Origin: Algoriphagus lacus | Lineage (GTDB): Bacteria > Bacteroidota > Bacteroidia > Cytophagales > Cyclobacteriaceae | Reading direction: 5' to 3' | DNA length: 64,000 nucleotides | Assembly (NCBI RefSeq): GCF_003583985.1 | Contig: NZ_QXML01000006.1 | Span: 186,001 to 250,000, forward strand | Shown: one piece after another, positions 35,273 to 44,617 of the stretch | Layout: each line of letters opens with the position of its first letter | How positions within the stretch are numbered: position 1 is the stretch's first letter | Made by a program: the position numbers and the translations under genes | The notes under the pieces: generated by a model | Told to the model about the DNA's origin: nothing | The model's input: only the letters and a program-made list of their open reading frames with translations | The model's database searches: none

Positions 35273-37771
35273 ATGAAACATCACACAAAGCGTCATGCTT
35301 TTGGTGTGGAGGAAACGCTTCATGAATTAAAGCATTTCCTTCCTGCCCAAGCACCGCTCAAGGACTTTGTCCATCATAATACTTTGCATGCATTTCAGAA
35401 TTTGCCTTTTCATCAGGCACTGAAGCAGGCCAAAACTCAAGTAGGATATAAAGGCTATTTGCCATTGGAATCCTACCGAAACCTCTACCGGGATGGTAAG
35501 ATCAAAGGTGTCATTCTCAAAAACGTACTAGAGGATCACTTTGGAAAAGCAGAAGCAAATCATTGGGTAGTCAAACTCCTCGATCAAAAATACCAGGAAA
35601 CGCAGGATTCAAAAGTAGGCTCCCTTAGAGCTCATTGGAAGACTGATTATCACTTTAACCTGGATAAAGTTGTTCACCCTTTTCTCTTCAGAATCCTTTC
35701 GGCATACCTCGATCAGGGGATTTCCATCTGGTCATTCCCAGTTGAAGCAACTGGATTTCTTGAGGCGATAAAAGGGCTTCAGGCTCAAAGTTTTTCCTCG
35801 ATCCTGAAAGGAAAAAGAGCCTTAGATCTTTTGTATAATCCTGCATTAACGCTGGAAATGCTTCTGGAAATCCTGGTCGGAAATCCTGATACCTACGGTT
35901 GGTACCTTTTTGATCAGCAGTTTGCACACCCAGGTTGGTCGGGCATGGTTTCAGTTTTGGAATCTCAACCGGAATCGCTTTTGGATTCCAAATCGATCTG
36001 CCTGGAAGATGTCATCAAATTTGAATGTCTTCTGGAGATCGATGCGCTTGATCAAAAATTTCAGGAAAACTGGAATCCCATAGGTCATAGATTCCCTTAC
36101 AAAACAGATGAATTGTTTGAAAACAGTCCATTTGAAGAACTGGATTTGGTGCTTCAATGCTGGCAGGAAGCCTACGAATGGAGCTATTACGATGAGGTTT
36201 TGGCTGGGATTTCATCAGTTGGAGGTATTCCAAAATCCCCGGATGCCCCAAGTTTCCAGGCCCTGTTTTGTATTGATGACCGGGAATGTTCCACACGGAG
36301 ACACTTGGAATATATCGATCCGGAATGTGCCACTTTTGGCACTCCCGGATTCTTCAATGTGGAATTTTATTTTCAGCCCGAATTTGGAAAGTTCCATACC
36401 AAATCCTGCCCTGCACCCGTCACTCCGAAGTATCTAATCAAGGAGTCAGCTAACCATAAGAAACTGGCCAAGGATGCACATTTCCACCAAAATAGCCATT
36501 CGCTGCTGAGAGGTTGGGTTAGCGCTCAGACCTTGGGTTTCTGGTCGGCTGTCAAGCTGGTAGGAAATATCCTGAAGCCTTCCAGTTCTGCTTTGGAGGT
36601 GTCTTCCTTCAAACACATGGACCCAAAAGGTACACTTACCATTGAGTACCAAGGACTGGAAGAAGGTGGCCTTCAGGTGGGATTCAAAGTGGAGGAAATG
36701 GCCGATCGGGTAGAGGGTTTGCTTAGAAGTATCGGATTGTTGGAGAAGTTTTCTCCTTTGGTTTACCTTATCGGGCATGGTGCATCCAGTATCAACAATA
36801 CGCATTATGCGGGATACGATTGTGGCGCATGCTGCGGTCGTCCGGGTTCTGTAAATGCCCGTGTGGCAGCAGCTATGGCCAATCATCCAAAAGTCCGTGA
36901 AATCTTGGGACTTCGTGGGATCGAAATTCCTGAATTCACCCAGTTTCTCGGGGGATTGCATGACACTACTAAAGATGAGATCGAATACTACGATGTGGAT
37001 CTTCTGTCTCCAGAAAACCTTGCACTCCATCTGGAAAATAAGCCAAAGTTTAGCCAGGCACTTGACTTCAATGCGCTGGAGCGATCCAGAAGATTTGATA
37101 CGCTGAAAAAGAACAAGCCGCTAAGAGGAATCCATGAAGCGGTGAAAAAGAGAGCTTTCTCCCTTTTTGAACCCCGTCCGGAATACAATCATGCTACCAA
37201 TGCCCTTTGTATTGTCTCCAGAAAGTCCACCATCAAGGGCTTGTTCTTTGACCGTAGGGCATTTTTGAATTCTTATGATTATCGTAAAGATCCGGAGGGA
37301 AAGGCTTTGGCCAAGATCCTTGGAGCTGCAGCGCCAGTCTGTGGGGGGATCAATCTGGAATACTATTTCTCCAGAATGGACCCTGACAAACTCGGAGCTG
37401 GTACCAAATTGCCTCACAATGTAATGGGATTGATTGGGGTGGCTAATGGGGCTGACGGGGACTTGAGAACCGGTCTGCCTTACCAAATGGTTGAAATTCA
37501 CGATCCCATCCGGCTTCTTATGATCGTGGAACAATATCCGGAAGTGGTCATGAATGTAATCCGAGCCAATCCTGCCACCTACGAATGGATCAAGAATTAT
37601 TGGGTTCATTTTGTGGTGATTGATCCGTCGACCAAAACCTTTCTGAGATTTAAGGACGAAGGCTTCGTGAATTACATACCAGAATCTCACATTGAGCACT
37701 TGGATCACCTCAAGGATAAGCTCATGAGCACCAAAGAAAACCTTCCTGTTTACTTAATCGACTCACTTTAA
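35273..37771 (+). CDS. dabA: inorganic carbon transport complex subunit DabA (DUF2309)
   Basis: An 832-residue DabA, the soluble beta-carbonic-anhydrase-like subunit of the DAB dissolved-inorganic-carbon accumulation complex. The expected zinc/active-site residues are all present: Cys333 and Asp335 in FCIDDREC, His502 in IGHGASS and Cys517 in YDCGACCGRPG. The C-x-D and 15-residue His-Cys spacings agree with the characterised Halothiobacillus protein. It should hydrate CO2 to bicarbonate using energy coupled through DabB. Its stop overlaps the dabB start by one base (TAATG). Confidence 0.95.
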   Translation: MKHHTKRHAFGVEETLHELKHFLPAQAPLKDFVHHNTLHAFQNLPFHQALKQAKTQVGYKGYLPLESYRNLYRDGKIKGVILKNVLEDHFGKAEANHWVVKLLDQKYQETQDSKVGSLRAHWKTDYHFNLDKVVHPFLFRILSAYLDQGISIWSFPVEATGFLEAIKGLQAQSFSSILKGKRALDLLYNPALTLEMLLEILVGNPDTYGWYLFDQQFAHPGWSGMVSVLESQPESLLDSKSICLEDVIKFECLLEIDALDQKFQENWNPIGHRFPYKTDELFENSPFEELDLVLQCWQEAYEWSYYDEVLAGISSVGGIPKSPDAPSFQALFCIDDRECSTRRHLEYIDPECATFGTPGFFNVEFYFQPEFGKFHTKSCPAPVTPKYLIKESANHKKLAKDAHFHQNSHSLLRGWVSAQTLGFWSAVKLVGNILKPSSSALEVSSFKHMDPKGTLTIEYQGLEEGGLQVGFKVEEMADRVEGLLRSIGLLEKFSPLVYLIGHGASSINNTHYAGYDCGACCGRPGSVNARVAAAMANHPKVREILGLRGIEIPEFTQFLGGLHDTTKDEIEYYDVDLLSPENLALHLENKPKFSQALDFNALERSRRFDTLKKNKPLRGIHEAVKKRAFSLFEPRPEYNHATNALCIVSRKSTIKGLFFDRRAFLNSYDYRKDPEGKALAKILGAAAPVCGGINLEYYFSRMDPDKLGAGTKLPHNVMGLIGVANGADGDLRTGLPYQMVEIHDPIRLLMIVEQYPEVVMNVIRANPATYEWIKNYWVHFVVIDPSTKTFLRFKDEGFVNYIPESHIEHLDHLKDKLMSTKENLPVYLIDSL

Positions 37772-39714
37772 TGGAACTCTCAGCATGGATTCAACTGATG
37801 ATTGGGATACCTCTTGTCGGTTTTATTGTAAGTATTCTGGTTCCTGAAAATCAGGAAAAAATCCTTTCCAGAGTGGCCTTTTACACTGCTGGACTGAATT
37901 TGCTCAGCGTCTTGGTGTTCTTGGTGTTTTGGGCATTGGCGGGATTTGAAGCTTTGAATCTCAAGGAATTTGTTCTTTACAAAACGGAACACTTTGAGTT
38001 TTTGGTGGATTTCTTCTTTGATCGGGTAGGAGCTGTGTTTGTGGTGATCGGTGCGATGCTTACCTTCCTCATTACCTTTTACAGCAGATATTACCTGCAT
38101 CGTGAAAGTGGCTACAAGCGGTTTTTCAACACGGTCTTGTTTTTCTACCTCGGCTTTAACATCACCGTTTTGGCCGGAAATTTCGAGACGCTTTTCATAG
38201 GCTGGGAAATCTTGGGCTTGTCCTCATTCCTATTGGTGGCCTTCTATCGGGAGAATTACCTACCGACCCGAAATGCGATCAAGGTCTTTTCGATCTATCG
38301 GATTGGGGACGTGGGATTGATTCTGGCTATGTGGGCGAGTCATCACCTTTGGCACGAAAACATTACTTTCCTGAAGTTGAACAATGCCGAATTGGTATCT
38401 GAGCATTTGGCGGGTCATTCGGGAATAGGAATGTTTATTGCCTTGATGTTGCTCCTTGCCGCTGCTGCCAAATCCGCACAGTTTCCTTTCTCTTCGTGGT
38501 TGCCTCGGGCAATGGAAGGTCCCACTCCATCCTCTGCCATTTTCTACGGCTCACTTTCGGTTCACCTGGGCGTGTTTCTCCTGATGAGAACTTTTCCTTT
38601 CTGGGAAAACCAGCTTTTCGTTCGAATTCTTATTGGTTTGATGGGCTTGGTTACTGCAATTGTATCCACCATGATCGCAAGGGTTCAGACTTCTGTCAAA
38701 ACTCAAATCGGATATGCCTCGCTGACCCAGATTGGGATCATGTTTATTGAAGTTGCTGCAGGATTGGAAGCACTTGCCTTAATACACTTTGCAGGGAATG
38801 CTTTCCTGAGAACATACCAGTTGCTGGTATCTCCTTCGGTGGTAAGCTATTTGATTCGAGAGCAGTTTTACGGATTTGTGCCTAAATCCAAAGTCCAAAA
38901 GTCTGGATTCATAAATCGATTGACTACCTCATTCTACGTCTGGAGTTTAAAGGAGTGGAACCTGGACCGATTCATCAATCAGGTAGTGTTCCGACCATTG
39001 AAGACACTTGGACACAAAATGGATTTTCTGACCTATAAGTCAGTTCTTCTGTATTTCGTGCCAAGTTACCTGATAGGTTTGACCTTGCTCCTGATCGGAT
39101 ACAATCTTCCTCCGCAGATCCATTCCTGGTTGCCATTGGTGTTTGCCTTTATCGCATTGTTGATGGTTTTGAAGTCCTTTACAGAGCGGAAATCAGCCCG
39201 ACTCAGCTGGACTATGCTATTGATGAACCATTTCTGGATGGTCTTGGCAATTGCTGAAAATGAGAATTTCTCCGGGGAAGAAATTGCCATGTATCTCAGC
39301 GGGGTGATTTTCTTCGGAATCTCAGGATTGGTGGTGATTTCTTGGATGAAAAACAACATCGGTCAATCGGGTCTCTTTGAGTATCATGGCTACATCCGCC
39401 GATTCCCTTTTCTTGGATTTCTATTTCTCCTGAGCACCTTGGGCTTGATGGGTTTTCCACTTTCCCCAACATTCATCGGAGAAGATTTGCTCTTCAGTCA
39501 TATCCATGAAGATCAATATGTGCTGGCATTCTTTGCTGCTTTGGCCTTTGTAATGGAAGGGATCGCAGCAGTAAGGATTTTCTCCAGATTATTCCTTGGG
39601 AATAAACGTCAGGAACCGGAAGTAACGCTCGGTGATTCCCTTTCCGCCCGATTCAACCTAAACGGAACCTATTCCGAGGTTTTCAAAAAATCAACTTTCA
39701 AAAATTCCATTTGA
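37771..39714 (+). CDS. dabB: DabB, NuoL/MrpA-like proton-conducting membrane subunit
   Basis: A 647-residue integral membrane protein of the NADH-quinone oxidoreductase subunit 5 / MrpA antiporter family. The conserved helix block LFIGWEILGLSSFLLVAFYR and the proton-channel region AAAKSAQFPFSSWLPRAMEGPTPSSA are clear, with about 15 membrane helices. Adjacent to dabA and translationally coupled, it is the cation-conducting partner that drives DabA, not part of complex I. Confidence 0.94.
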   Translation: MELSAWIQLMIGIPLVGFIVSILVPENQEKILSRVAFYTAGLNLLSVLVFLVFWALAGFEALNLKEFVLYKTEHFEFLVDFFFDRVGAVFVVIGAMLTFLITFYSRYYLHRESGYKRFFNTVLFFYLGFNITVLAGNFETLFIGWEILGLSSFLLVAFYRENYLPTRNAIKVFSIYRIGDVGLILAMWASHHLWHENITFLKLNNAELVSEHLAGHSGIGMFIALMLLLAAAAKSAQFPFSSWLPRAMEGPTPSSAIFYGSLSVHLGVFLLMRTFPFWENQLFVRILIGLMGLVTAIVSTMIARVQTSVKTQIGYASLTQIGIMFIEVAAGLEALALIHFAGNAFLRTYQLLVSPSVVSYLIREQFYGFVPKSKVQKSGFINRLTTSFYVWSLKEWNLDRFINQVVFRPLKTLGHKMDFLTYKSVLLYFVPSYLIGLTLLLIGYNLPPQIHSWLPLVFAFIALLMVLKSFTERKSARLSWTMLLMNHFWMVLAIAENENFSGEEIAMYLSGVIFFGISGLVVISWMKNNIGQSGLFEYHGYIRRFPFLGFLFLLSTLGLMGFPLSPTFIGEDLLFSHIHEDQYVLAFFAALAFVMEGIAAVRIFSRLFLGNKRQEPEVTLGDSLSARFNLNGTYSEVFKKSTFKNSI

Positions 39715-39751
39715 TCTATCAAGGGGGTAATTCCTCAAAAAAATTATAATC

Positions 39752-41347
39752 ATGAAAAAAGAAACAAAACTTCAACCACCTAGTGACGGCTGGAAAGGCC
39801 TGATTGAGAATTTCGGTTCTGATGCGAGTGCTGGGTTTGTGGTATTTCTGTTGGCCTTGCCCCTGAGTTTGGGAATTGCCAAAGCATCTGATTTCCCTCC
39901 CATTATGGGTTTGGTTACTGCCATTATTGGAGGTATTCTAGTCAGTTTGATTTCAGGTTCAAGGTTGACGATCAAGGGACCTGCTGCGGGTTTGATCGTA
40001 GTGGTCGCCGGATCCGTAGCAGACTTTGGAGGTGGGGAGACCGGATGGAAACTTGCCTTGGGCGCCATGGTGGTCGCAGGCTTGGTACAGGTTCTATTTG
40101 GGGTACTTAAGCTGGGTAAATTGGCTGATATTTTCCCACTTTCAGCTATCCATGGGATGCTGGCAGCCATCGGGATTATCATCATTGCCAAACAGATTCC
40201 TGTTTTGTTGGATGTAAATCCTGAAATGTACAAGGGGATGAGTATAGTGGGAATGATTACTTCAATTCCTGATTTTATTGCCAATTTCGATCCGCGTGCC
40301 ACACTCATAGGGGTATATAGCTTGGCCATTATGTTGGGTTGGCCGTATTTGAAGGATTTTAAATTGGGTAAAATCCCAGCTCCATTGATGGTCCTAATCG
40401 TAGCGATTCCTTCTGAACTGGCAATGGATTTTGAGCATACAGAGCCTCCCTATGCTTTACTACATATCGGAAACTTGGTGGAAAATGTGAAGTATAACGC
40501 AGATTTCTCAGGGATAGCCATGACTGGAATCTTCATAAAATATGTGATCATGTTTGCCTTGGTGGGTACTTTGGAGTCATTACTGACCGTAAAGGCGATC
40601 GATATGGCTGATCCCTTCAAACGTAAATCAAACAATGACAAAGACTTGATCGCAGTGGGTGTTGGTAATACCGTAAGTGCGCTCTTAGGTGGTTTGCCGA
40701 TGATTTCTGAGGTAGCTCGTAGTTCAGCAAACGTTAATAATGGTGCTAAAACCAGATGGGCCAACTTCTTTCATGGATTTTTCATCCTTGCGTTTGTTTT
40801 GGTAGCAACGCCAGTGATTGAAATGATTCCAAACTCGGCTTTAGCTGCTATGCTGATCACCGTAGGGATCAAACTTGCCCATCCAAAGGAATTTGTCAAC
40901 ACCTTCAAAATTGGAAAAGAACAGTTGGCTATCTTCCTGGTGACTATTGTTTTTACCATTTTCGAGGATTTGTTGATTGGTATTGCTGCAGGAATTATCC
41001 TGAAAATGATTCTTCATGTGATTCATGGTACGCCGATCAGTTCATTCTTCAAGGCTCCAACTGTGGTGTCTTTTGACAAAAATGAATACCTCGTGGAAAT
41101 CGACAAGGCGGCCATTTTCTCCAACTTTTTGGGAATCAAACGCAAACTGGAAGAAATTCCTGCAGGATTCAATGTGACCATTGATTTGAAAAACACCAAA
41201 CTGGTCGATCACTCGGTAATGGAAAATCTGCACCATTTTCAGCATGAGTATGAGGAAAATGGGGGACACGTCCGAATCATAGGCTTGGAAAACCATAAGC
41301 CGGTTTCCGATCATAAGCTGGCTGCTCGAAAACTGGCCCAATCCTGA
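39752..41347 (+). CDS. SulP-family inorganic anion transporter
   Basis: A 531-residue SLC26/SulP transporter. The N-terminal domain shows SAGFVVFLLALPLSLGIAKASDFPP and the family SGSRLTIKGPAAGLI stretch. About 12-14 helices follow, then a C-terminal STAS-like domain (about 435-520, NVTIDLKNTKLVDHSVMENL). Being 37 bp downstream of dabAB, bicarbonate is an attractive substrate, as in BicA, but sulfate cannot be excluded. Confidence 0.88.
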   Translation: MKKETKLQPPSDGWKGLIENFGSDASAGFVVFLLALPLSLGIAKASDFPPIMGLVTAIIGGILVSLISGSRLTIKGPAAGLIVVVAGSVADFGGGETGWKLALGAMVVAGLVQVLFGVLKLGKLADIFPLSAIHGMLAAIGIIIIAKQIPVLLDVNPEMYKGMSIVGMITSIPDFIANFDPRATLIGVYSLAIMLGWPYLKDFKLGKIPAPLMVLIVAIPSELAMDFEHTEPPYALLHIGNLVENVKYNADFSGIAMTGIFIKYVIMFALVGTLESLLTVKAIDMADPFKRKSNNDKDLIAVGVGNTVSALLGGLPMISEVARSSANVNNGAKTRWANFFHGFFILAFVLVATPVIEMIPNSALAAMLITVGIKLAHPKEFVNTFKIGKEQLAIFLVTIVFTIFEDLLIGIAAGIILKMILHVIHGTPISSFFKAPTVVSFDKNEYLVEIDKAAIFSNFLGIKRKLEEIPAGFNVTIDLKNTKLVDHSVMENLHHFQHEYEENGGHVRIIGLENHKPVSDHKLAARKLAQS

Positions 41348-41410
41348 TCCAATCAGATGGATAGATTTCGGAAAAGACTGAACAACAACTTCGCGAAATC
41401 AGCACTCAAT

Positions 41411-41434
41411 CCCCCGCTTTTAAGAAAGTGGGGG
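41411..41434. other. 10-bp stem hairpin in SulP-porin gap
   Basis: CCCCCGCTTT and AAAGTGGGGG form a 10-bp stem (one G-U) with a TAAG loop, about 65 nt after the SulP stop. The downstream tail (CCATACTGCC) has no T-run, so it is not a standard terminator. It may be a repeat-derived palindrome or an mRNA processing/stability element. Confidence 0.55.
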
Positions 41435-41485
41435 CCATACTGCCCTGCTTTTCCAATCTCCTAATTAAACCTCAAACCTGGTTTA

Positions 41486-41517
41486 ACCCGACTTCGGGTA
41501 CCGTATTCACGGTACCC
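41486..41517 (+). promoter_or_regulatory. mutually exclusive hairpins upstream of porin gene
   Basis: GGGTACCGT (41496-41504) and ACGGTACCC (41509-41517) form a perfect 9-bp stem with a 4-nt loop. Just upstream, ACCCG can pair with CGGGT (41486-41499), using bases shared with the first stem. The two folds cannot coexist. The element ends 33 bp before the porin GTG start. Confidence 0.45.
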
Positions 41518-41550
41518 AGGAGTCTTATTTTCAACTTTAATCAAGATACC

Positions 41551-42897
41551 GTGAAAAAAATAATCCAAATACTTCTGTTAGCGGGTTTACTGATCATGGC
41601 AATTATCATCACTGCCAAAGCCCAGACGGACAAGGAAGTCAAATTATTTCTGAATTCAGAACAGACCCATTGGGTCAAAGGAACCGGATTAGGTCAAATC
41701 TGGGTAAGATATACAGATATGAACCCCGGATCTACCATTTATGGGACTGCCAAAGACAATGCGTTTGATGTGGGACTCCGCCGGGTGCGCTATCAGGTGA
41801 TGGGGCAGATTACCGACCAGGTTTTTATATACACCCAATTTGGGATTAATAGCTTTGGGTCCCTTTCAGGCCGTAAACCCGGACTTTTCCTGCATGACGT
41901 GACCGCAGAATATGCGGTGGTCAAGTCCAAACTCAGTTTGGGTGCCGGCTTGCATGGATGGAATGGTACAGTCCGCTACTCTTCCTCTTCGGTAGGAACC
42001 ATCCTGGGATTGGATTTGCCTTACATCGAAGAAGCTACCAATGATATCACCGATCAGTTTGTTCGAAAACTGGGCGTCTATGCAAAAGGTCAGCTAGGTT
42101 CTTTGGATTATCGGGTTTCGGTGTCGAATCCTTTCCCGATTCAAACTGCCCTAAACGCCGTTCCGACCTTGCCTGAAAATGTTTCCAATATTGCCTATTA
42201 CAGCACAGCAGCACCCGCCATCAATTATCAAGGGTATTTCTTCTGGCAGTTTTTGGACAAGGAGGCCAATCAAATCCCCTACATGATCGGGACTTATCTG
42301 GGCAAGAAGAGGGTCTTCAATATTGGAGGAGGATTTTCCACCCAAGACCATGCGATGGAGTATCGGGAATCGGAGGGAGGTCAGGTAATTCAGCAAGCCA
42401 GTAAGCAGTTTGGGGTGGATGTCTTTTACGATGCACCACTGAACAAAGAAAAAGGAACTGCCATCACAGCTTATGCTGCCCTAATCGATTACGATTTTGG
42501 GCCCAACTACCTGAGAAATGCCGGAGCTATGAATCCTGCCAATGGAGTAAACGCACAAGGATCGTTCAACGGTCCTGGAAACAATGCTCCCCTCATCGGC
42601 ACTGGACAGGTTTACTACACCCAAGTGGGATATCTGATGAAAAAGGACCTCTTGGGCAAATTAGGCACCCTTCAACCCTATGGGCAGCTCATCGTGTCGG
42701 ATTATGATCGGATTGAAAAACCGATTACCATTTACGACATCGGGGTCAATTGGCTGCAGGCTGGTCACCGATCAAAGCTTTCTTTGGATTACCAAAGCCG
42801 TCCGGTTTTGGCTAAGGGTGATACTGAAAAGTTGGTCAAAAATGAACCAGATCCACGAAAAGGAATGCTGGTTCTGCAATACCAATTTTCATTTTGA
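41551..42897 (+). CDS. outer-membrane porin, OprO/OprP-like
   Basis: A 448-residue porin-type beta-barrel. I chose the GTG at 41551 because it gives a normal signal peptide (MKKIIQILLLAGLLIMAIIITAKAQ); the frame extending back to 41428 would run through a hairpin region. The mature part has the strand pattern GLRRVRYQVMGQITDQVFIYTQFGIN, typical of phosphate-selective-porin-like proteins, and ends in the aromatic strand LVLQYQFSF. Its position after dabAB and SulP suggests outer-membrane passage for anions such as bicarbonate, as inference. Confidence 0.8.
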   Translation: MKKIIQILLLAGLLIMAIIITAKAQTDKEVKLFLNSEQTHWVKGTGLGQIWVRYTDMNPGSTIYGTAKDNAFDVGLRRVRYQVMGQITDQVFIYTQFGINSFGSLSGRKPGLFLHDVTAEYAVVKSKLSLGAGLHGWNGTVRYSSSSVGTILGLDLPYIEEATNDITDQFVRKLGVYAKGQLGSLDYRVSVSNPFPIQTALNAVPTLPENVSNIAYYSTAAPAINYQGYFFWQFLDKEANQIPYMIGTYLGKKRVFNIGGGFSTQDHAMEYRESEGGQVIQQASKQFGVDVFYDAPLNKEKGTAITAYAALIDYDFGPNYLRNAGAMNPANGVNAQGSFNGPGNNAPLIGTGQVYYTQVGYLMKKDLLGKLGTLQPYGQLIVSDYDRIEKPITIYDIGVNWLQAGHRSKLSLDYQSRPVLAKGDTEKLVKNEPDPRKGMLVLQYQFSF

Positions 42898-42924
42898 TTA
42901 AGGTTTTATTGATAAGTTTTGGGA

Positions 42925-42958
42925 TAGCCCCGGGGGATTCTTCCGGGGGTATTTTTTT
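42925..42958 (+). terminator. terminator of the dab-SulP-porin block
   Basis: CCCCGG and CCGGGG pair in a GC-rich hairpin followed by seven T, 28 nt after the porin stop. The following 226 bp to the Rieske gene hold no ORF that I can support. Confidence 0.85.
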
Positions 42959-43184
42959 GAATTTATCTATAGATAGCAGCTTAAAAGTCCTGAAGTCAGG
43001 CAAGTGTTATTTTCAAAAAAAGAATAAACAAATTCAACTTTTTCGATTACAAAAGTCCCGATAGATGAGACTAACGGCTAGGAAGGATTCCATTCTGTTT
43101 TCTTTAAGCCAATCTTAAGAATACCCTAAGAAAGCCTGAAGGAATGTACCGCTAAATTTACTTAACACCCTAAAAGTCAAGTTT

Positions 43185-43655
43185 ATGAATGAGAAAATGA
43201 ACCGCATGGAGTTCCTGAAATCCCTTGGTTTGAAGGGAGCTTCACTCTTTGCAGTGTATTGTGCTGCTTCCGGGTTGAGCAGCTGTGTCAATGAAAGCAT
43301 GGATCCAACTTTGCCTCCTCCTACCTCAGGAGGAACCAACCCTCCGGCGAATACCAACGAAATAGTCCTTGATCTTACAAGTCCCACCTATTCCAAGTTG
43401 AATACGGTGGGCAATTATGTGATCGTAAACAGCATTGTTGTCGCCAGAGTGTCCACTTCTGCATTTGCAGCAGTGACCCAAGTTTGTTCCCATGAGGGAA
43501 AAAAGAAAGTTTATTACCGGACTAACGAGTTTTATTGCCCGGAACACGGGGCAAGATTTGATACGGCTGGGAAAGGGCTAAACTCCACTGGATCCAAAGG
43601 GCTGAAAACTTATCGTACTCAATTCAGCGGAACCACCTTGACTGTTTTCTTATAA
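43185..43655 (+). CDS. Rieske [2Fe-2S] lipoprotein
   Basis: A 156-residue exported Rieske protein. The N-terminal signal ends in the lipobox GLSSC with Cys34 as lipid-anchored residue, followed by a Pro/Gly-rich linker. The cluster ligands are Cys101 and His103 (CSH) and Cys118 and His121 (CPEH). This is shorter than bc1-type Rieske proteins and resembles arsenite-oxidase-small-subunit-like or ferredoxin-type Rieske domains. It heads a tight operon with a DUF5777 barrel (2-bp gap) and YceI, suggesting periplasmic electron transfer of unknown purpose. Confidence 0.9.
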   Translation: MNEKMNRMEFLKSLGLKGASLFAVYCAASGLSSCVNESMDPTLPPPTSGGTNPPANTNEIVLDLTSPTYSKLNTVGNYVIVNSIVVARVSTSAFAAVTQVCSHEGKKKVYYRTNEFYCPEHGARFDTAGKGLNSTGSKGLKTYRTQFSGTTLTVFL

Positions 43656-43657
43656 TC

Positions 43658-44617
43658 ATGAATTCCTTCCTACAAAAGGTTTTAATTGCCTTGGCACTTT
43701 CAGCCTTGATTGCGATGTGTTGGGTACCGGAAGCAAAGGCCCAGGATGACTTGCTTAAAATGCTGGAAGATGAACAGTCCAAGGAGACGACCTACACGCT
43801 TGCAACCTTTAAAGCTTCCCGGCTCATCAATGGGCAGACCATCGAAACCGTTTCCAAAAACCACCTCAACTTTTGGATTTCCCACCGATTTGGGGCAGTC
43901 AACAGTGGATTTATTGCCAATTTCTTTGGATTGGATGAAGCAAAAATCCGACTGGGCTTGGAATATGGTCTGACGGACAATTGGTTGATTGGAGCAGGTC
44001 GAAGTTCATTGGAAAAGACCTATGACCTATACACCAAGTACAAGGTGCTCAGGCAGTCCAATAAATTTCCGGTCACCGTTACCGGTCTTGCTGGTTGGGC
44101 GATCAATACCATGGAGACCGGCTATGTGATGGAATCCGGTGCCGAAATGCGCTTCAATGATAACCTGGAGCGCTATTCCTACTGGGGACAGGCATTAATT
44201 GCACGCAAATTCAATGAGAAACTTTCCCTCCAGGTCATGCCGACTTTCCTCCATTACAACAAGGTTGAGCATCCGTCCATTCCCAATGACCTTTGGGCGT
44301 TAGGGTTTGGTGGTAGGTATAAACTGACCAAGCGATTTACACTTTCAGGAGAATATTACCATGCTTTTTCAGATCCTGGAGCCTATGAGGCAAGTACCGG
44401 AAAAGCCTATCCCTACCACGATGCCATCTCAATAGGAGTGGATATCGAAACCGGTGGTCACGTCTTTCAGCTGCACTTTACCAATTCCCGAGGAATGATC
44501 GAAAAGCATTTCATCGGGCAAACGGTAGGTTCCTGGGAGGATGGAGACATTTACTACGGATTCAACATTGCCAGGACATTCAGCTTTGACAAAGGCGCCA
44601 AACACAAAGACAAATGA
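43658..44617 (+). CDS. DUF5777 family beta-barrel protein
   Basis: A 319-residue protein with signal peptide (KVLIALALSALIAMCWVPEAKAQ) and a strand-rich mature part. The start NHLNFWISHRFGAVNSGF and GLDEAKIRLGLEYGLTDNWLIGAGRSS are typical of DUF5777 outer-membrane barrels. Function is unknown. It starts 2 bp after the Rieske gene, and its stop overlaps the YceI start (ATGA), indicating a three-gene operon. Confidence 0.82.
   Translation: MNSFLQKVLIALALSALIAMCWVPEAKAQDDLLKMLEDEQSKETTYTLATFKASRLINGQTIETVSKNHLNFWISHRFGAVNSGFIANFFGLDEAKIRLGLEYGLTDNWLIGAGRSSLEKTYDLYTKYKVLRQSNKFPVTVTGLAGWAINTMETGYVMESGAEMRFNDNLERYSYWGQALIARKFNEKLSLQVMPTFLHYNKVEHPSIPNDLWALGFGGRYKLTKRFTLSGEYYHAFSDPGAYEASTGKAYPYHDAISIGVDIETGGHVFQLHFTNSRGMIEKHFIGQTVGSWEDGDIYYGFNIARTFSFDKGAKHKDK

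Noticed and set aside
37771..39714. dabB read as a complex I subunit NuoL
   Set aside because: There are no other nuo genes, and it is translationally coupled to dabA, the known partner of DabB.
41428..41550. N-terminal extension of the porin from an upstream ATG
   Set aside because: It would be translated from the hairpin-rich leader and would bury the signal peptide 41 residues in; GTG 41551 yields a standard signal peptide.
43115..43387. 90-codon minus-strand ORF over the Rieske gene start
   Set aside because: It is antisense to a clear Rieske lipoprotein gene and has no independent support.
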